64,000 nucleotides of DNA from Acanthosepion pharaonis (taxonomy: Eukaryota; Mollusca; Cephalopoda; Sepiida; Sepiidae), in assembly GCA_903632075.3 (NCBI GenBank), contig CAHIKZ030001202.1, positions 1,731,001-1,795,000 of the forward strand, given 5' to 3'. Under the pieces are notes generated by a model. It searched no databases, had not been told where the DNA came from, and saw nothing but the letters and a program-made list of their open reading frames with translations. A program made the translations under genes and the position numbers. Positions 11,312 through 21,879 of the stretch are shown here, piece after piece. Position 1 is the first letter of the stretch. The number at the start of each line of letters is the position of its first letter.

Positions 11312-11905
11312 AGGGTGCGATGAATAAATTGTCTTATAAATTACGTAAAAATGTCAATAACATTGAAATCTCATTTTAACAGATATATTTACCAAAATTA
11401 TCAAAAATATCTTGAAATACTAACGAGTAAATTTATTCAATAAAACCGCCATTGGCTTCAACCCCGAATTCCAGATAACTTCGGAATCTCCTGAAACTCT
11501 CTCCTTCTTGTGTGGCATGATGCAGAGTCTTGCTGCCAGACATAGAGTCTTCCAGCAGCCACGATCATGACCCAAGGCGGCATTCCCTCCACAAGGTACT
11601 TGATGAAGGGCTCCGTTTTAAGTTTGAGGACCTCACCAACAAATTCCAGAGTTCTTTTCCCATCAGAACGATCAGAGTAATCACTATTAGACTCATCCAA
11701 CTCTTTCCGAAATCCTCTGCACTGTCCTCAGATTAACACCCAAAACCTCTGAAATGTTCATATTGGAGATTCCGGCGTGAATGCGAAGCAGAAGAGCATG
11801 CCGTTTCCAAATTTCTGGCGGAATGAATTGAGTCATGGTGCTCTTTTTCTCCCAGACGCTGCCTAACTGACGGTAACTATACTGCGTAGTCGGCGAAGTC
11901 AAAAA
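11310..11905 (-). pseudogene. Tc1/mariner-superfamily transposase remnant
   Basis: On the minus strand: helix-turn-helix text MTQFIPPEIWKRHALLLRIHAG, NISEVLGVNLRTVQRI (11693-11850), a frameshift, then MDESNSDYSD, EPFIKYLVEGMPPW and LYVWQQDSASCHTRRR. An internal deletion then joins directly to EFQEIPKLSG. The terminal sequence 'gcgatgaataaattgtc' at 11318 matches the terminus of the fuller copy at 49245-50092. The Asp of QDSA is the expected second catalytic residue of the DDE/D triad. It is a dead copy, and its 5' side is cut by the repeat starting near 11935. Confidence 0.8.
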
Positions 11906-11934
11906 CGAACATGTTAAAATTTTAAGTGTTTCTC

Positions 11935-12240
11935 TAGTACATTATTTACATTGTTCGGACTATTGTCCTCATCTTTGCTGCCATATTTATCACATCGTTT
12001 CGGCCGTTGTACGCTCCGCAATGTCAAACTGAACCTTTTATTTCGTTCTAGTTCCACGTGCCATGTCTAATCGATATCAGTTATTTCCTGTTAATTACCC
12101 TCTCCAATTTCTCCACCACCTTAACCAGGTATTGAACACACACTCTTTGGGTCCTGTCACTGGATCTAACCAACGACTTTATTCACTGTACCATGTGTCC
12201 TTGAGGACATCTGTGTATGAATTTCTGGGTATCATAAACT
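11935..12240 (-). mobile_element. Composite SINE-like repeat (family P), inverted copy
   Basis: Reverse complement of the element seen at 21880-22220. The 3' tail lies at 11935-12060 ('cgtttcggccgttgtacgctcc') and the body and head at 12065-12235, including 'gggtcctgtcactggatctaacca'. The stretch that would hold CTGAAGA is deleted in this copy. Confidence 0.65.
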
Positions 12241-12282
12241 TAATGTCTTCAGCAACAATTTTTACCAGTGCTCATATTGCGA

Positions 12283-12435
12283 AATAAAGTGTTCAGTTCG
12301 ACATTCCAACCACCTGAAGAAGGCTGGAGCGTACAACGGCCGAAACGTTGTGGTAAATATGGCAACAAAGATGAGGATGATAGTCCGAACAATGTAAATA
12401 GTGTACATAATACCTCATCTCTGAAATATAGACAG
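12283..12435 (+). mobile_element. Composite SINE-like repeat (family P), tail in plus orientation
   Basis: Tail with 'cagttcgacattccaaccac', CTGAAGA (12314-12320), stem, GAAAC (12342-12346), then 'aaatatggcaacaaagatgagg' and 'cagtttt'. Together with the inverted copy at 11935-12240 it forms a tail-out inverted pair. Confidence 0.65.
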
Positions 12436-12460
12436 TTTTCCTAGTAGTTCCTTATTTAAT

Positions 12461-12500
12461 CACACACACACACACACGTGTGTGTGTGTGTGTGTGTGTT
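12461..12500. repeat. (CA)n-(TG)n palindromic microsatellite
   Basis: CA repeats switch to TG repeats through ACGT, giving a self-complementary tract able to fold on itself. Confidence 0.85.
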
Positions 12501-12679
12501 TTGGTCCCCGTGTCAGTGTGTTTAACTGACTTAGCTGACCCTCTGACTTTCATTTCTATGGTCCAATAAAAGAAGCACTGTGGTCCAAACGTTACGACGG
12601 TGCTGAATGCAACTGAGTTTTAGGCCACATTCGTAGGTGGAGCAGTGCCGTTGAAGTGGGTGGTGACTATGTTTAGAAA

Positions 12680-13245
12680 TCGTGGTGCAAACCAGGCCAT
12701 GTTTAGCCATCTCTTCATGTACGATGTCTTTGATGTTGTGCCTTATTTATATTAAAACACATTGCACTAATTTTCATAGACCCCCGTTCATATATGCGTG
12801 TGCAAGTATCTATGTAAGTAAGTATCACCTACAACAATCAGTCCATTGCAAAACAAAGGTCTTTCTCAAATTCTGTCCTGACAACCCATATTACCTTCCA
12901 TTTCTTCTCAGTAAAATCCTTTCTGTAGATATTTTGCCTGGTTGTTTGCTACTCACTGGACATTAGTCGAGCAACCTTTGACTCCATCTGTTATCATTTC
13001 CTCTTGCTATATGTACTGTCCAAATTCATTTTTCTCGATGTCTCTCAGTTTTCTTGTAGAATGTAAATTGCACTCCATTATACTTATTCTTAACTTTACA
13101 CTTTCTATTACCCTTTGTGCCATTGTGAGATTGTTTGCATATAATTTTGTTAATCCCAATGATTTGCAGCTGGACAGCATGGTAGGAATTGTACAATTGT
13201 TATGGACGTTATACTTGGAGGAAAGCAAAAATAACACCAACTCAT
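12680..13245 (-). pseudogene. RTE-like LINE, post-RT remnant
   Basis: The minus strand gives LYANNLTMAQRVIESVKLRIS and KLRDIEKNEFGQYI (13007-13160), then NDNRWSQRLLD and RILLRRNGR in shifted frames. This is the region after the reverse transcriptase in RTE-like elements (compare AQRVIER and RDRW blocks). It is broken by frameshifts. Confidence 0.6.
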
Positions 13246-13550
13246 TTTTAGGCGCAATTTAGAAAAAAAAAGAATTCTTTCACGATGTATGTTTTTTCGA
13301 GAAATCACGCTTTTAATGTAAGAATTGAATAAAAACACATCAGAGAAAAACGAAAGAGTAGCTGTTTGAATATTAACGATTTTCTCAATAACCACAGATA
13401 AATATTTGGCTTCAAAACCAAATTACTTTTTAAATTAAAAAATGAATTAAAAAATCCCCCCCCCACCAATTGAAAAAAGAAATGGTAAAACAAGGACATA
13501 TTATATTAATATATAAAAGTACATTACGCAATACCAGGAAAGGTCTCTTG

Positions 13551-13633
<83 letters not shown>

Positions 13634-13704
13634 GCTTTCATGATATACGGAAGTATATAAATTTACAACAATCTTAGCCGTTCCTGTGACAAATATATAT
13701 GTAT

Positions 13705-13781
<77 letters not shown>
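13551..13781. repeat. Two (TA)n tracts, the second ending in (GA)n
   Basis: TA at 13551-13631 and 13709-13758, followed by GA at 13759-13780, with 77 bp of unique sequence between. Confidence 0.9.
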
Positions 13782-13989
13782 CAGAGATGAACGATAAAAA
13801 TATTTGTTCATACAGCTGAATGTATTAACATTTTATAAACTTTTTCATTTAAAAAAATCAATTAATAATTCATCAATTATTTTGCTTCGAGTAATTTTCT
13901 TTTTAATTACACAATCTCATGTAATTTATTAGATTCGCCGGCACTGTTCGTTTTATGCAGTTTTCGGCAATTTTCGTTATTTTCCGTCA

Positions 13990-14640
13990 AATATTTTCTT
14001 TTCGTTTTGTATGACATTTCTGATTATCTCATTTTTTATTCTTTTATCGGTCATTCAATGTTTCTGTTTTTTCTCGTTTTTTTTTTTTTTTAAATGTTCT
14101 TTTAAATGTTTTTTGACAGTTTTTTGTTCCTTGTATGTTCTTCTACGTTCGTTTTTGTTCTGTTTCTCTATTTTTTTTTTCATATTAAAATAAACATTCA
14201 AAAATGTTTCTTTTGTGTGTCACAGTTTTGGTCTGAAAACATTTTTTTCATTTTATCCAGGTCTTTCACCAGTGTCGTTTTTTTTTTTCTTGTTTTATTT
14301 TGTGTTTTGATTTGTTATAATTGTTTCTTTGGGTCAAACATTTTTTTTTTAATTTTAGATTGTTCGCAGACATTCTCGGACATTTTCACTTCATTTTCTT
14401 TAACCAAAGTAACACGATCTGCGATTTACTTCCTGGATGATAGATTTTTCTTTCTTTCTTTTTTTTCACGTGGAAAGTAAAAAAAAATGTGATTCTTTCT
14501 TTCTTTAGTTTTTCTTTTTTTCTATGAGGAAAAGTAAAAAACAAACAAAAACTTTCTTTTTCTTTGTTTATCATTTGAAGTGAAAAACTTTTTTTCATCT
14601 TCTGCATTATAAAAGAATTAAAATCTTCTCCTTTCCTTAT
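13990..14640. other. T-rich low-complexity region
   Basis: Long T and TTTC runs make Phe-rich pseudo-proteins in several frames. There is no splice or domain signal. From about 14386 the opposite strand is correspondingly A-rich. Confidence 0.6.
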
Positions 14641-14664
14641 GAAATTACTACTTATTCTTATAGT

Positions 14665-14666
14665 TT

Positions 14667-14702
<36 letters not shown>

Positions 14703-14895
14703 TAATTCATTTTTTTTTCTTATTTCTTTCTCTCCACTCATTCATTTCTCGACTACAATCACTATGTCTATCAATGCATTCAAACATCTGGGGCAACCAC
14801 ACAGACACAGACACACACACACACACTCACGCAAACATACACACATAACAAAAACACACATACACACACACATACACACGCACACACATATATAT
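14665..14895. repeat. (CTTT)n and (CA)n-rich cluster
   Basis: TTTC repeats at 14665-14704 and imperfect CA repeats at 14808-14890. Confidence 0.9.
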
Positions 14896-15024
14896 GATAA
14901 AATTATGCTATATTTATAGGTTAAAGTGCTCAAAATCAGGGGTAGTGCGTATGTAAATATAAAAGAGGACATTGAACTCAACACATGGCGACGACAGGCT
15001 ATTTCAGCCTCCTCCATATCGAAG

Positions 15025-15025
<1 letters not shown>
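14896..15025 (+). repeat. TLR repeat, short copy
   Basis: It begins 'gataaaattatgctatatttatagg', continues with 'gtgcgtatgtaaatataaaa' and 'cattgaactcaaca', and ends 'gacgacaggct' just before a TA tract. Confidence 0.6.
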
Positions 15026-15027
<2 letters not shown>

Positions 15028-15088
<61 letters not shown>

Positions 15089-15103
15089 GTACAGAAATTT
15101 AGT

Positions 15104-15147
<44 letters not shown>

Positions 15148-15185
15148 CAGGCTGTTCATATCTATCTATCTATGATTTAATATCC

Positions 15186-15240
<55 letters not shown>

Positions 15241-15272
15241 AGTCTGTCTGTCTGTCTGTCTGTCTCTTTGCA

Positions 15273-15345
<73 letters not shown>

Positions 15346-15350
15346 CAGGC
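15028..15350 (+). repeat. (TA)n, (ATCT)n and (TCTG)n array
   Basis: TA at 15028-15083. ATCT tetranucleotides run from 15105 to 15346 in three blocks, with TCTG units at 15241-15264. 'caggctgttcata' occurs twice (15148 and 15346), so the array contains a duplicated segment. Confidence 0.9.
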
Positions 15351-15607
15351 TGTTCATAATTATCTTTCTATTTGCAGACTTCTCTCCGCGTCTGTCGTCT
15401 TTGATGATTTCGTCCATTCTCTCTTTATGCAAAAGTTCTGATGTTAAATATTGAATTCTAAAACAGTTTCCTTTTGTGGAATTAAAGCGATTAGATCTAC
15501 ACAATCTTCCTGCTACAAAATCTGCCTAGAAAGTAAACATACATATCTGTGTATTGCGTATTAGTGCTGTATTTACATATGCCCCAAATTTACAACATTT
15601 ATCTTGT

Positions 15608-15608
<1 letters not shown>

Positions 15609-15679
<71 letters not shown>

Positions 15680-15698
15680 CACACACACGCACACACAC

Positions 15699-15778
<80 letters not shown>

Positions 15779-15822
15779 GCGCACACGCACGCGCACACAC
15801 ACACGCACACACACACACACAC
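15609..15822 (+). repeat. Long (CA)n microsatellite with CG interruptions
   Basis: About 210 bases of CA with periodic ACGC variants. All reading frames through it are artefacts. Confidence 0.97.
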
Positions 15823-16270
15823 ATTCTTTCACTCTCTCTTATGTACAGTGTGCGGAAAAAGTGACGCCTTTTATCTATTTATTACCATTTATTGAACAAA
15901 AATAAATGACAGTAGTTTAAGATGGCATAAGATTAACTAATGATTACGTGTTCGGGAATGGTTAAATCTTTTATTTTTTATATTAAACTGAATATGTAGA
16001 TGTGTGTCTATATTAGTGGGAATGTTTTATTTATTTTTCCAATATGGTCATCCTGTTATGGCCGTGTTCTTAGTTGATAATATTCAGTATTACAGTTGAG
16101 TCGCCATTTCTTTCACCACACCTAACACCACCAGACTTTTTTTTCTTGTGGGCGGGAGACTGAAAGACCTTATTTAAAACAGGCTCAAACCGAAAACAAT
16201 TCCTGAATTAAAACAAGCAATTTTTAATATTTTTCTGAAATTACCCATTGCGTCTAACATGAAACAGCAA

Positions 16271-16351
16271 TGTTCACTTTTATATTTATATTCGCATACG
16301 CTCTATCTCTGATATTGAGCACTTTATCTCATAAATATAAAAGTATATTTC

Positions 16352-16430
<79 letters not shown>
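16271..16430 (-). repeat. TLR repeat plus (TA)n, inserted in the TIR element
   Basis: The reverse complement of the TLR left end (16271-16355) is joined to a TA tract (16356-16427). The surrounding transposon sequence lies on both sides. Confidence 0.6.
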
Positions 16431-16432
<2 letters not shown>

Positions 16433-16544
16433 TTTACTTAAATTTTTCTTATCTGCTATATATGACGAAAGATGTTTAAAAGTAAGTTTGCTGGCCAGAT
16501 GTACATTAATATATATATATGTTCGAGAATTGTTTTAGAAAATA

Positions 16545-16600
16545 TGCGTTCTTCGACAGGTATCGAACCTGTATTCTTCTAAGGTAAATATGATTAATAC
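16545..16600 (-). repeat. SINE family A, fragment of tRNA-like head
   Basis: 'gacaggtatcgaacctgtatt' is the reverse complement of the family A B-box region (compare 27697). Only the head edge and a short stretch remain. Confidence 0.45.
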
Positions 16601-16999
16601 TGTCTAATTAAATTGGTTTCTAGAAGTGTTACTGATAGCGTTCAGTATTTTATTGAACATGAAGAGGAGTATTTTGAAGTTGTTAAATACTTTGTTATTC
16701 ATAGTAAATCATTTTGTCTTGATGTGACAATACTTGTAAATTTTCTTAATCTATTGTAATTTATTTTTGTTTTGAAAAAGTTAATGAAAACAAAATGGCG
16801 TGATTTTTGCCGTACCTTGTATAATTCCCAAGCCCGTTAACAGCTCACGTCGTCCTGTCCACCTTCACTCGAAATTATGATTTAACCATTCCTGAACGCG
16901 TAAGCCACAGTTAATCTTAAGCCATGTTAATCGACTGTCATTTATTTTTGTTTAATAAAAGTTAGTAAATAATAAATAAAAAAGGGCGTTAATTTTGAA

Positions 17000-17420
17000 G
17001 TCATGGCTAAAAGTGAATTTTCCGACTCAATGTCGAAATCAAGTAGCGGAACATTCTTTCTGTGGTAGCGAAGATGATTTGTTGGGTTCATTTGAAAATG
17101 TATCACAATTTTCGGTGAGTTGGCTGTTATTTCGGCGAAATTTAAGAACGGGTTAGTTTTTTTTTTTTTTAACTTCTACCTGTAATACTTGCAATTTGTG
17201 CTATTTGAAGATTTCAGGAACAACCTTAAAGATTGGATCATTGGAAAAAAGACGAAAGACAAAGAAACAGGAGGATCATCATCATCAACAGATACATGTG
17301 AAAATGCCCTTGAACGTTGTTAAAGATGATAAGGTTAGCAAGCAAATGTTGGCTTCTTTTGAGACATATAATAAGAAGGTGAAAATAACAAGACTTTATA
17401 GCGAGGAATACTTGTAATAT
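17000..17420 (+). other. Possible pair of degenerate exons, function unknown
   Basis: A frame reading FPTQCRNQVAEHSFCGSEDD and on to ENVSQFS ends at about 17113 with TTTTCG/GTGAGT, a good splice donor. After a T-rich stretch, 'gatttcag' at about 17217 could be an acceptor. Beyond it two frames stay open for a while: SGTTLKIGSLEKRRKTKKQE (to a stop at 17415) and FRNNLKDWIIGKKTKDKETG (to a stop at about 17322). Phase does not join the first exon to either without a choice of sites. No domain is recognised, and a decayed transposon exon is equally possible. Confidence 0.2.
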
Positions 17421-17629
17421 TAAATATTATTTACTTTACCTTTGTATCGGAATTTCCTTTAAATTTGTTTTTCTAAAAGTGATAATTTTATATTCATACA
17501 AATAGATACTTGAAATTCTAGCAAAATACATATAAATTGTTGATGCTAAAGAAATGAACCCATGTGAACAGAGTTTGTCTTTGATTTATTACACGTACGT
17601 ATAGTGGATTGCAATGCAAAATATAGTTC

Positions 17630-18200
17630 TTGTAGTGTGTCGCAGTAAAAGACCACTTCTCGGTTTCATCCACCATATTTTTTGTTTAAAAATCAAGATG
17701 TTTACATCGCTTGTCTGTGTCCCATTTTGTGCATTAACACCATTCTTAGTTTGTGATCTTTTTTGTCTCACCATTCTTGCTTTGAGGAGGCACCGTGGAG
17801 TAATAGATAGCAGCTCGGATTGAGGAATCAGAGAGCCGAGTTCGAATTCCACTCAAATCCATTACATTACATTCACTTACGTGCTAATACCCTTGGGAAA
17901 GGTATGAATCCTCTTCTCCCTCCAGCTATGGGTAAATAGCAGGACAGACTGGGTTCTATAGCCTTGGATGGCAACTGTACTACCGCAGAAAGAAATGGCA
18001 ACATACTGCGAAAAAAATCTGTCTCGTCAGTCATGTATCGAAATATACATGATCGCCTATGCGTGTATCACGCATAACTGACTACATTTGTCTTGTATAT
18101 ATATATATATATATATATTGTTTGCTTTGTATTATTTTGCACTTTTTTTTTCTTTGTGTTGTTATTGTTTATTGGAATCTTTGTCAATTCTATTTGTTGG
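17630..18200 (+). repeat. Interspersed repeat, interrupted copy
   Basis: 17630-17785 and 18120-18200 align with the continuous copy at 18660-18910 (shared 'acaccattcttag', 'gtgtttgttgg'-like text and 'caattctatttgttggtca'). In this copy the middle is occupied by a SINE and a short TA tract, so the SINE is younger. Confidence 0.6.
17788..18085 (+). mobile_element. tRNA-derived SINE family B
   Basis: It has the head with B box GTTCGAATTCC (about 17839), a body with 'ggttctatagccttggatgg', and the 3' end 'gcgtgtatcacgcataactg' followed by a short TA tract. It is nested in an older repeat. Confidence 0.75.
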
Positions 18201-18659
18201 TCATTTCGGACAGTTACATTTAACCTTAGTCAATTACTCTACAAAGAGTTTCAGTGAAGACAAAAATAGAAAGAAGACAAATATGTCTAGAAACAGAAGA
18301 CAAGAATGTCGAGAAAAGACATCCTTGATTTATTCAAACTATCCAGCCAGACAATGAATTTAAATTCTACACCTGTGTGACTGAGAAAACCTAAAAAAAA
18401 GTTTCTTCGATCAACCTTTATTACAAAAGTGACACTATAGCAAAATACCAACAAGTATCTAACATCGTTTGAAATAAATTCACAAAAACTAGATTTACAC
18501 ACAAATGATATTTGAGTGATCTATAACATTTACCGAGGACAAACTGCATGTGTATAGAGGAAGAGTGTTGGTTCCAAGTCATGTAAATGACTGCAGAAAC
18601 TACCACTCCCCGAATTTATAGACAAAACACACAGATGCATGCTGGGAGTTCTTCTTAGT

Positions 18660-18910
18660 CAATAAGATCGGCCACTTCTTGGTTTCGTTCGCCATATTTC
18701 TGTTCTTTATTGTCTTGAAGTCAGAACATTGCGCTCGCTTGTCTGCATCCCCTTTTGGGTGTTGACACCATTCTTAGCTTGTGAACTTTTTGCCTTATTG
18801 CTTTATCTTGCATGTCTCGTTTGTTTCTTGTTATCTTTGCCCTGGTCGTTTCTTTCTTATTATTTATTGTAAATTTCATCAATTCTGTTTGTTGGCCATC
18901 TCTACCTCCT
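18660..18910 (+). repeat. Interspersed repeat, uninterrupted copy
   Basis: Paralogue of 17630-18200 without the SINE. Confidence 0.6.
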
Positions 18911-18939
18911 CTTTAAACATGGCCGACTACTAAATCTCT

Positions 18940-18964
18940 CTCTCTCCCTCTTTTTTCTCTCTAC

Positions 18965-19054
<90 letters not shown>
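18940..19054. repeat. (CT)n-(TA)n microsatellite
   Basis: CT-rich from 18940, then TA from 18980 to 19054. Confidence 0.9.
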
Positions 19055-19060
<6 letters not shown>

Positions 19061-19225
19061 GTTAGTTTTACGGTATGCTATATTTATATGATAAAGTGCT
19101 CAATATTAGGGATAGAGCGTATGTAAATATAAAAATGAACATTGAAGTCAACACCCAGGTGACAGCCTGACTCATGGCCTGACGATTGCGTTTAGAGAGT
19201 CGCTTCTGGATGTTGACTTCAATGT

Positions 19226-19228
<3 letters not shown>
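19055..19228 (+). repeat. TLR repeat, self-inverted copy between two TA tracts
   Basis: Typical TLR left end. The segment around 'cattgaagtcaacacc' (19140) recurs inverted as 'gttgacttcaatg' (19208-19220). Both outer borders are TA tracts (18980-19054 and 19229-19275). Confidence 0.6.
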
Positions 19229-19278
<50 letters not shown>

Positions 19279-19319
19279 AAAAATAAGGAGAAAGAACAGT
19301 TATTTATAATCCGGTGTTC

Positions 19320-19597
19320 TTATTAATTATTTCCATTTAAAAAAACAAAAAACAGTGCTCAATACAATTCTGCAGAGCATAAATATTATAAATTTATTAA
19401 TTAAAAAATATGGTTACATCGCTACACAGGAATTACCATGTTTCAAAAACAGAAACTAAAAGCTTTGAATTGAAAATGAAACAGTACTAGGGATTTTAAT
19501 TTAATTCTATAATTAAATTTGAAGATTTTAGTTTCTGTTTTTTGAAACACGGTAATTCCTGTGTAGCGATGGAACCATATTTTTTAAACTAGTAAAT

Positions 19598-19604
<7 letters not shown>
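19320..19604. repeat. Palindrome of PLE-terminus-like sequence
   Basis: The arm 19387-19460 ('acatcgctacacaggaatta', then CATGTTTC) recurs inverted at 19519-19602. The loop is about 60 bp and the right arm ends directly at a TA tract. The left flank 'gtgctcaatacaa...gcagagca' is shared with the palindrome at 62440-62700, so these are one family. Confidence 0.7.

Positions 19605-19661
<57 letters not shown>
19605..19661. repeat. (TA)n microsatellite
   Basis: TA tract between the palindrome and a TLR copy. Confidence 0.95.
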
Positions 19662-19665
<4 letters not shown>

Positions 19666-20090
19666 GTATGCTATATTTATGGGAGAAAATTGCTCAAGAA
19701 CAGGGACAGTGCGTATATAAATTTAAACACTGTGAACATTGCTATTAACACTGGGCGGTGACGATCTTATGCTTACGCGCCATTATTAAGCCATGTGGGT
19801 GGGACAGTAAACCAACTATTGACATATATGGGGAGGTCAGTTATTTCCGGTTTATTGTATTATTTTAACGGTTATGGCATAGCACTAATTATAGACAGGA
19901 AAATGGTTATTTCCTGTTTAGTGTATTTTCATTAAGTGATGGGTCATAAGTTTCAGCTTTTTATTTAAGTAATTCATTCGTAAGTTAAATATTTGCATTT
20001 CAGTCGCTTACTCTTCTCTCCACATGGTCCAGCGATTGTGTCTAAGCATGAAACAGACTGTCGCCATCTAGTATTAATATCTATGTTCCC
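19662..20090 (+). repeat. TLR repeat, long copy
   Basis: It begins 'ggtatgctatatttatggg', continues with 'gtgacgatcttatgcttacg', 'attattaagccatgtggg' and 'tattttaacggtta', and ends near 20085 with a second, inverted block containing 'tctaagcatgaaacag'. Confidence 0.6.
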
Positions 20091-20124
20091 ACTGATTAAA
20101 TATATGGATTGAATCGAAAATACT

Positions 20125-20709
20125 TTTACAAAATTGGTGTGGGTTCCTCACTCCAAAACAATGACAAAAGTCCATATAAAGATATGCCCGTAAATCGTTT
20201 GTTTTTGAGTAATTGAGTTGAAAGAAAGTTTACTGTAGCTGGCGCTGTGTTGCCATCTAGACTAGGTTACATTTTTCATTCGTGTACATTTGTGGCTAGT
20301 CTGTCTTTAACTTTTAACTTGTGTAGTAGTAAGTTAACTGAGAAGTGTTCGGTTTAACAATGGCAGGATATTCATATAGTGACCAGGCGGATATGATTTT
20401 TTCATACAGTCGCGTGAATGGTAATGGACGCGAGGCTGCACGGCTGTATCAGTTTGCATTTCCAGACCGAAGACAGCTGAAACATCTAACTTTTATCGCT
20501 GTTTATCGTCGCATTGCTGAGATAGGGTACGTGGCACCAGAAAATCCAAAAATACTTATGTATTTTTGGATTTTGTCTTTGAATATACATTTAACAACGT
20601 CTGTCGTAAACTTTAACCTTAACTCAAAAATGAAGACTTTGTAGACATATATTTAAATGGACTTTTGTCCTTGTCTTGGTGTAAGGAAGTCGCCCCCAAA
20701 TTTTTTGAA
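20125..20709 (+). mobile_element. Short TIR element with HTH transposase fragment
   Basis: Terminal inverted repeats of about 60 bp, with shared ACAAAAGTCCAT(A/T)TAAA and TTC-TTACACC-like blocks, lie at 20125-20187 and 20650-20709. Between them a plus-strand frame from 20360 reads YSYSDQADMIFSYSRVNGNG, REAARLYQFAFPDRRQLKHL. This is the N-terminal helix-turn-helix module (DUF4817-like) found at the front of several invertebrate DDE transposases. The catalytic domain is absent, so it is an internally deleted, non-autonomous derivative of a larger element. Confidence 0.7.
20360..20644 (+). pseudogene. DUF4817-like HTH N-terminal fragment
   Basis: This is the 95-codon open part of the element above, starting at the Met of MAGYSYSDQADM. 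An in-frame Met upstream at 20345 adds five residues. Residues 3-60 fit the HTH (aDMhF-Y---NGN--eA-RLY---FPdRR pattern), and from about residue 66 the sequence leaves the family and runs into the right terminal repeat. It could make a small DNA-binding protein, but nothing here shows expression. Confidence 0.6.
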
Positions 20710-20722
20710 ATTATTTTAGATA

Positions 20723-20725
<3 letters not shown>

Positions 20726-20780
<55 letters not shown>
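20726..20780. repeat. (TA)n microsatellite
   Basis: TA tract immediately before a SINE. Confidence 0.95.
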
Positions 20781-20781
<1 letters not shown>

Positions 20782-20785
<4 letters not shown>

Positions 20786-21225
20786 GCGCGTGGCCAAGTG
20801 GATAGAATGTTCGCTTTCTGACCATGAGATTCACCATGGTCGATTTCTCAGGAAGAGGGGGGAACAATCCCAGCGTGCGGCACGTCAGGAAGGTGTCTGA
20901 AAACCATACTACGGATTGAACCAAGCCTTGTAAGTTAAACTGAGTAGACGGAATCCCTGCGGGCCGTCAAAAGCTGTGCTAGCACGAAGTCGCCAGTCAT
21001 CGTGACCGAGGGTTTGAGTCTGCTGGTGTTGTTCAGATTATTGATCATTCTAAATAAGACGCCCTCTCTCTCAGAAACTGTAACTAAGGTCTGATAAGCA
21101 TAGTTGCAGTATAAACCGCATGTTGGCTCTGTGGGTGTTGAACAAACAGAAATATGCCTGAGCGTGCGTCTGCAATAGGGATTCGCTAGCTGCCCTAGTA
21201 AACGGGAATCCTCAACGGGTGGCCA
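20782..21225 (+). mobile_element. tRNA-derived SINE family D
   Basis: The head has A-box-like 'gtggccaagtgga' (20789) and a B-box-like 'ggtcgatttct' (20838). The body contains 'gctgtgctagcacgaagtcg' and 'atcgtgaccgagggtttgag', and the 3' part 'ggctctgtgggtgttgaaca' with 'cctgagcgtgcgtctgcaat'. A reverse copy of the 3' part is at 63510-63750. Confidence 0.6.
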
Positions 21226-21227
21226 GC

Positions 21228-21640
21228 TATTGCATTTTTTTTTTTTGCATGATTTGTGGCAGGAGAAATCATTACTGCTTCACTACGAGACTACATCTTC
21301 TCACAACGCCCTGAGCATCCGGCAGTTCATGGTCGATAAGAACATCGCCTTACTGGCACAACCTTCCTATTCACCTGATCATGCCTCTTTTTTCCAAGCT
21401 CAAAGGGATCATCAAGTGGACCCGTTTTGTAGGCATAAAGGCCACCAAGAGGGTCGTAACGACTAAACTGAGGGGCACCCATAAGAATCCTTCCAACAGT
21501 GCAGAGAAGCGTGAAAGGGAAGGACGAAAAAGTGCATTAAACTCGTGGGGGGGGATTATCTTGAAGGGAAAACCATCTGGTCTGTTGTTTGGTATTGGAA
21601 TAAATTGTTTGTAACACTAGTCCCGTTACTTTTCAGACAT
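21228..21640 (+). pseudogene. mariner transposase 3' remnant
   Basis: Reads TSSHNALSIRQFMVDKNIAL, AQPSYSPDHASFF, a frameshift, then LKGIIKWTRFVGIKATKRVV. This is the mariner block around the third catalytic acidic residue (YSPDLAPCDFFLF in the family; here H replaces L, a deletion removes the second Asp, and the rest is shifted). The 3' end 'ccgttacttttcaga' matches the mariner termini at 41540. Confidence 0.75.
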
Positions 21641-21879
21641 ACATCGTATATATATATATATATTCCAAGTGTGATGACATGTTTTTATTCAAGGCCACGT
21701 ATGCGGTAGAAGGAATATATTACGAATGTTTTTTACTCACTAATCCATATTGTTGATATTACCCGGATTCGAACACCGTGTGTTACCTTGAAACTACTGA
21801 GATTGTTTCCGGTACACGCAGTCTTTAGTCGGCTGTCTGAAGCTGAGAGTCCCCATTTTGTATCACAAGCTATGAATGT

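Larger units (their letters stand above)
15848..16995. mobile_element. Long-TIR DNA transposon remnant (Tc1/mariner-like)
   Basis: About 120 bp at the left (15848-15970) recur inverted at the right (16870-16995). Both arms contain 'tgtcatttatttttgtt' and a form of 'aaagggcgttaa', outermost. Inside, on the plus strand near 16110-16260, frame-shifted text reads LTPPDFFLW, TIPELKQAIFNIFLKLP, similar to the end of a DDE transposase (SPDLxPxDFFLWG block). A TLR/TA insertion (16271-16430) interrupts it. It is non-autonomous and dead. Confidence 0.7.

Noticed and set aside
15526..15905. Several Cys-Val and Thr-His frames of 70-118 codons
   Set aside because: They are translations of a (CA)n microsatellite on both strands.
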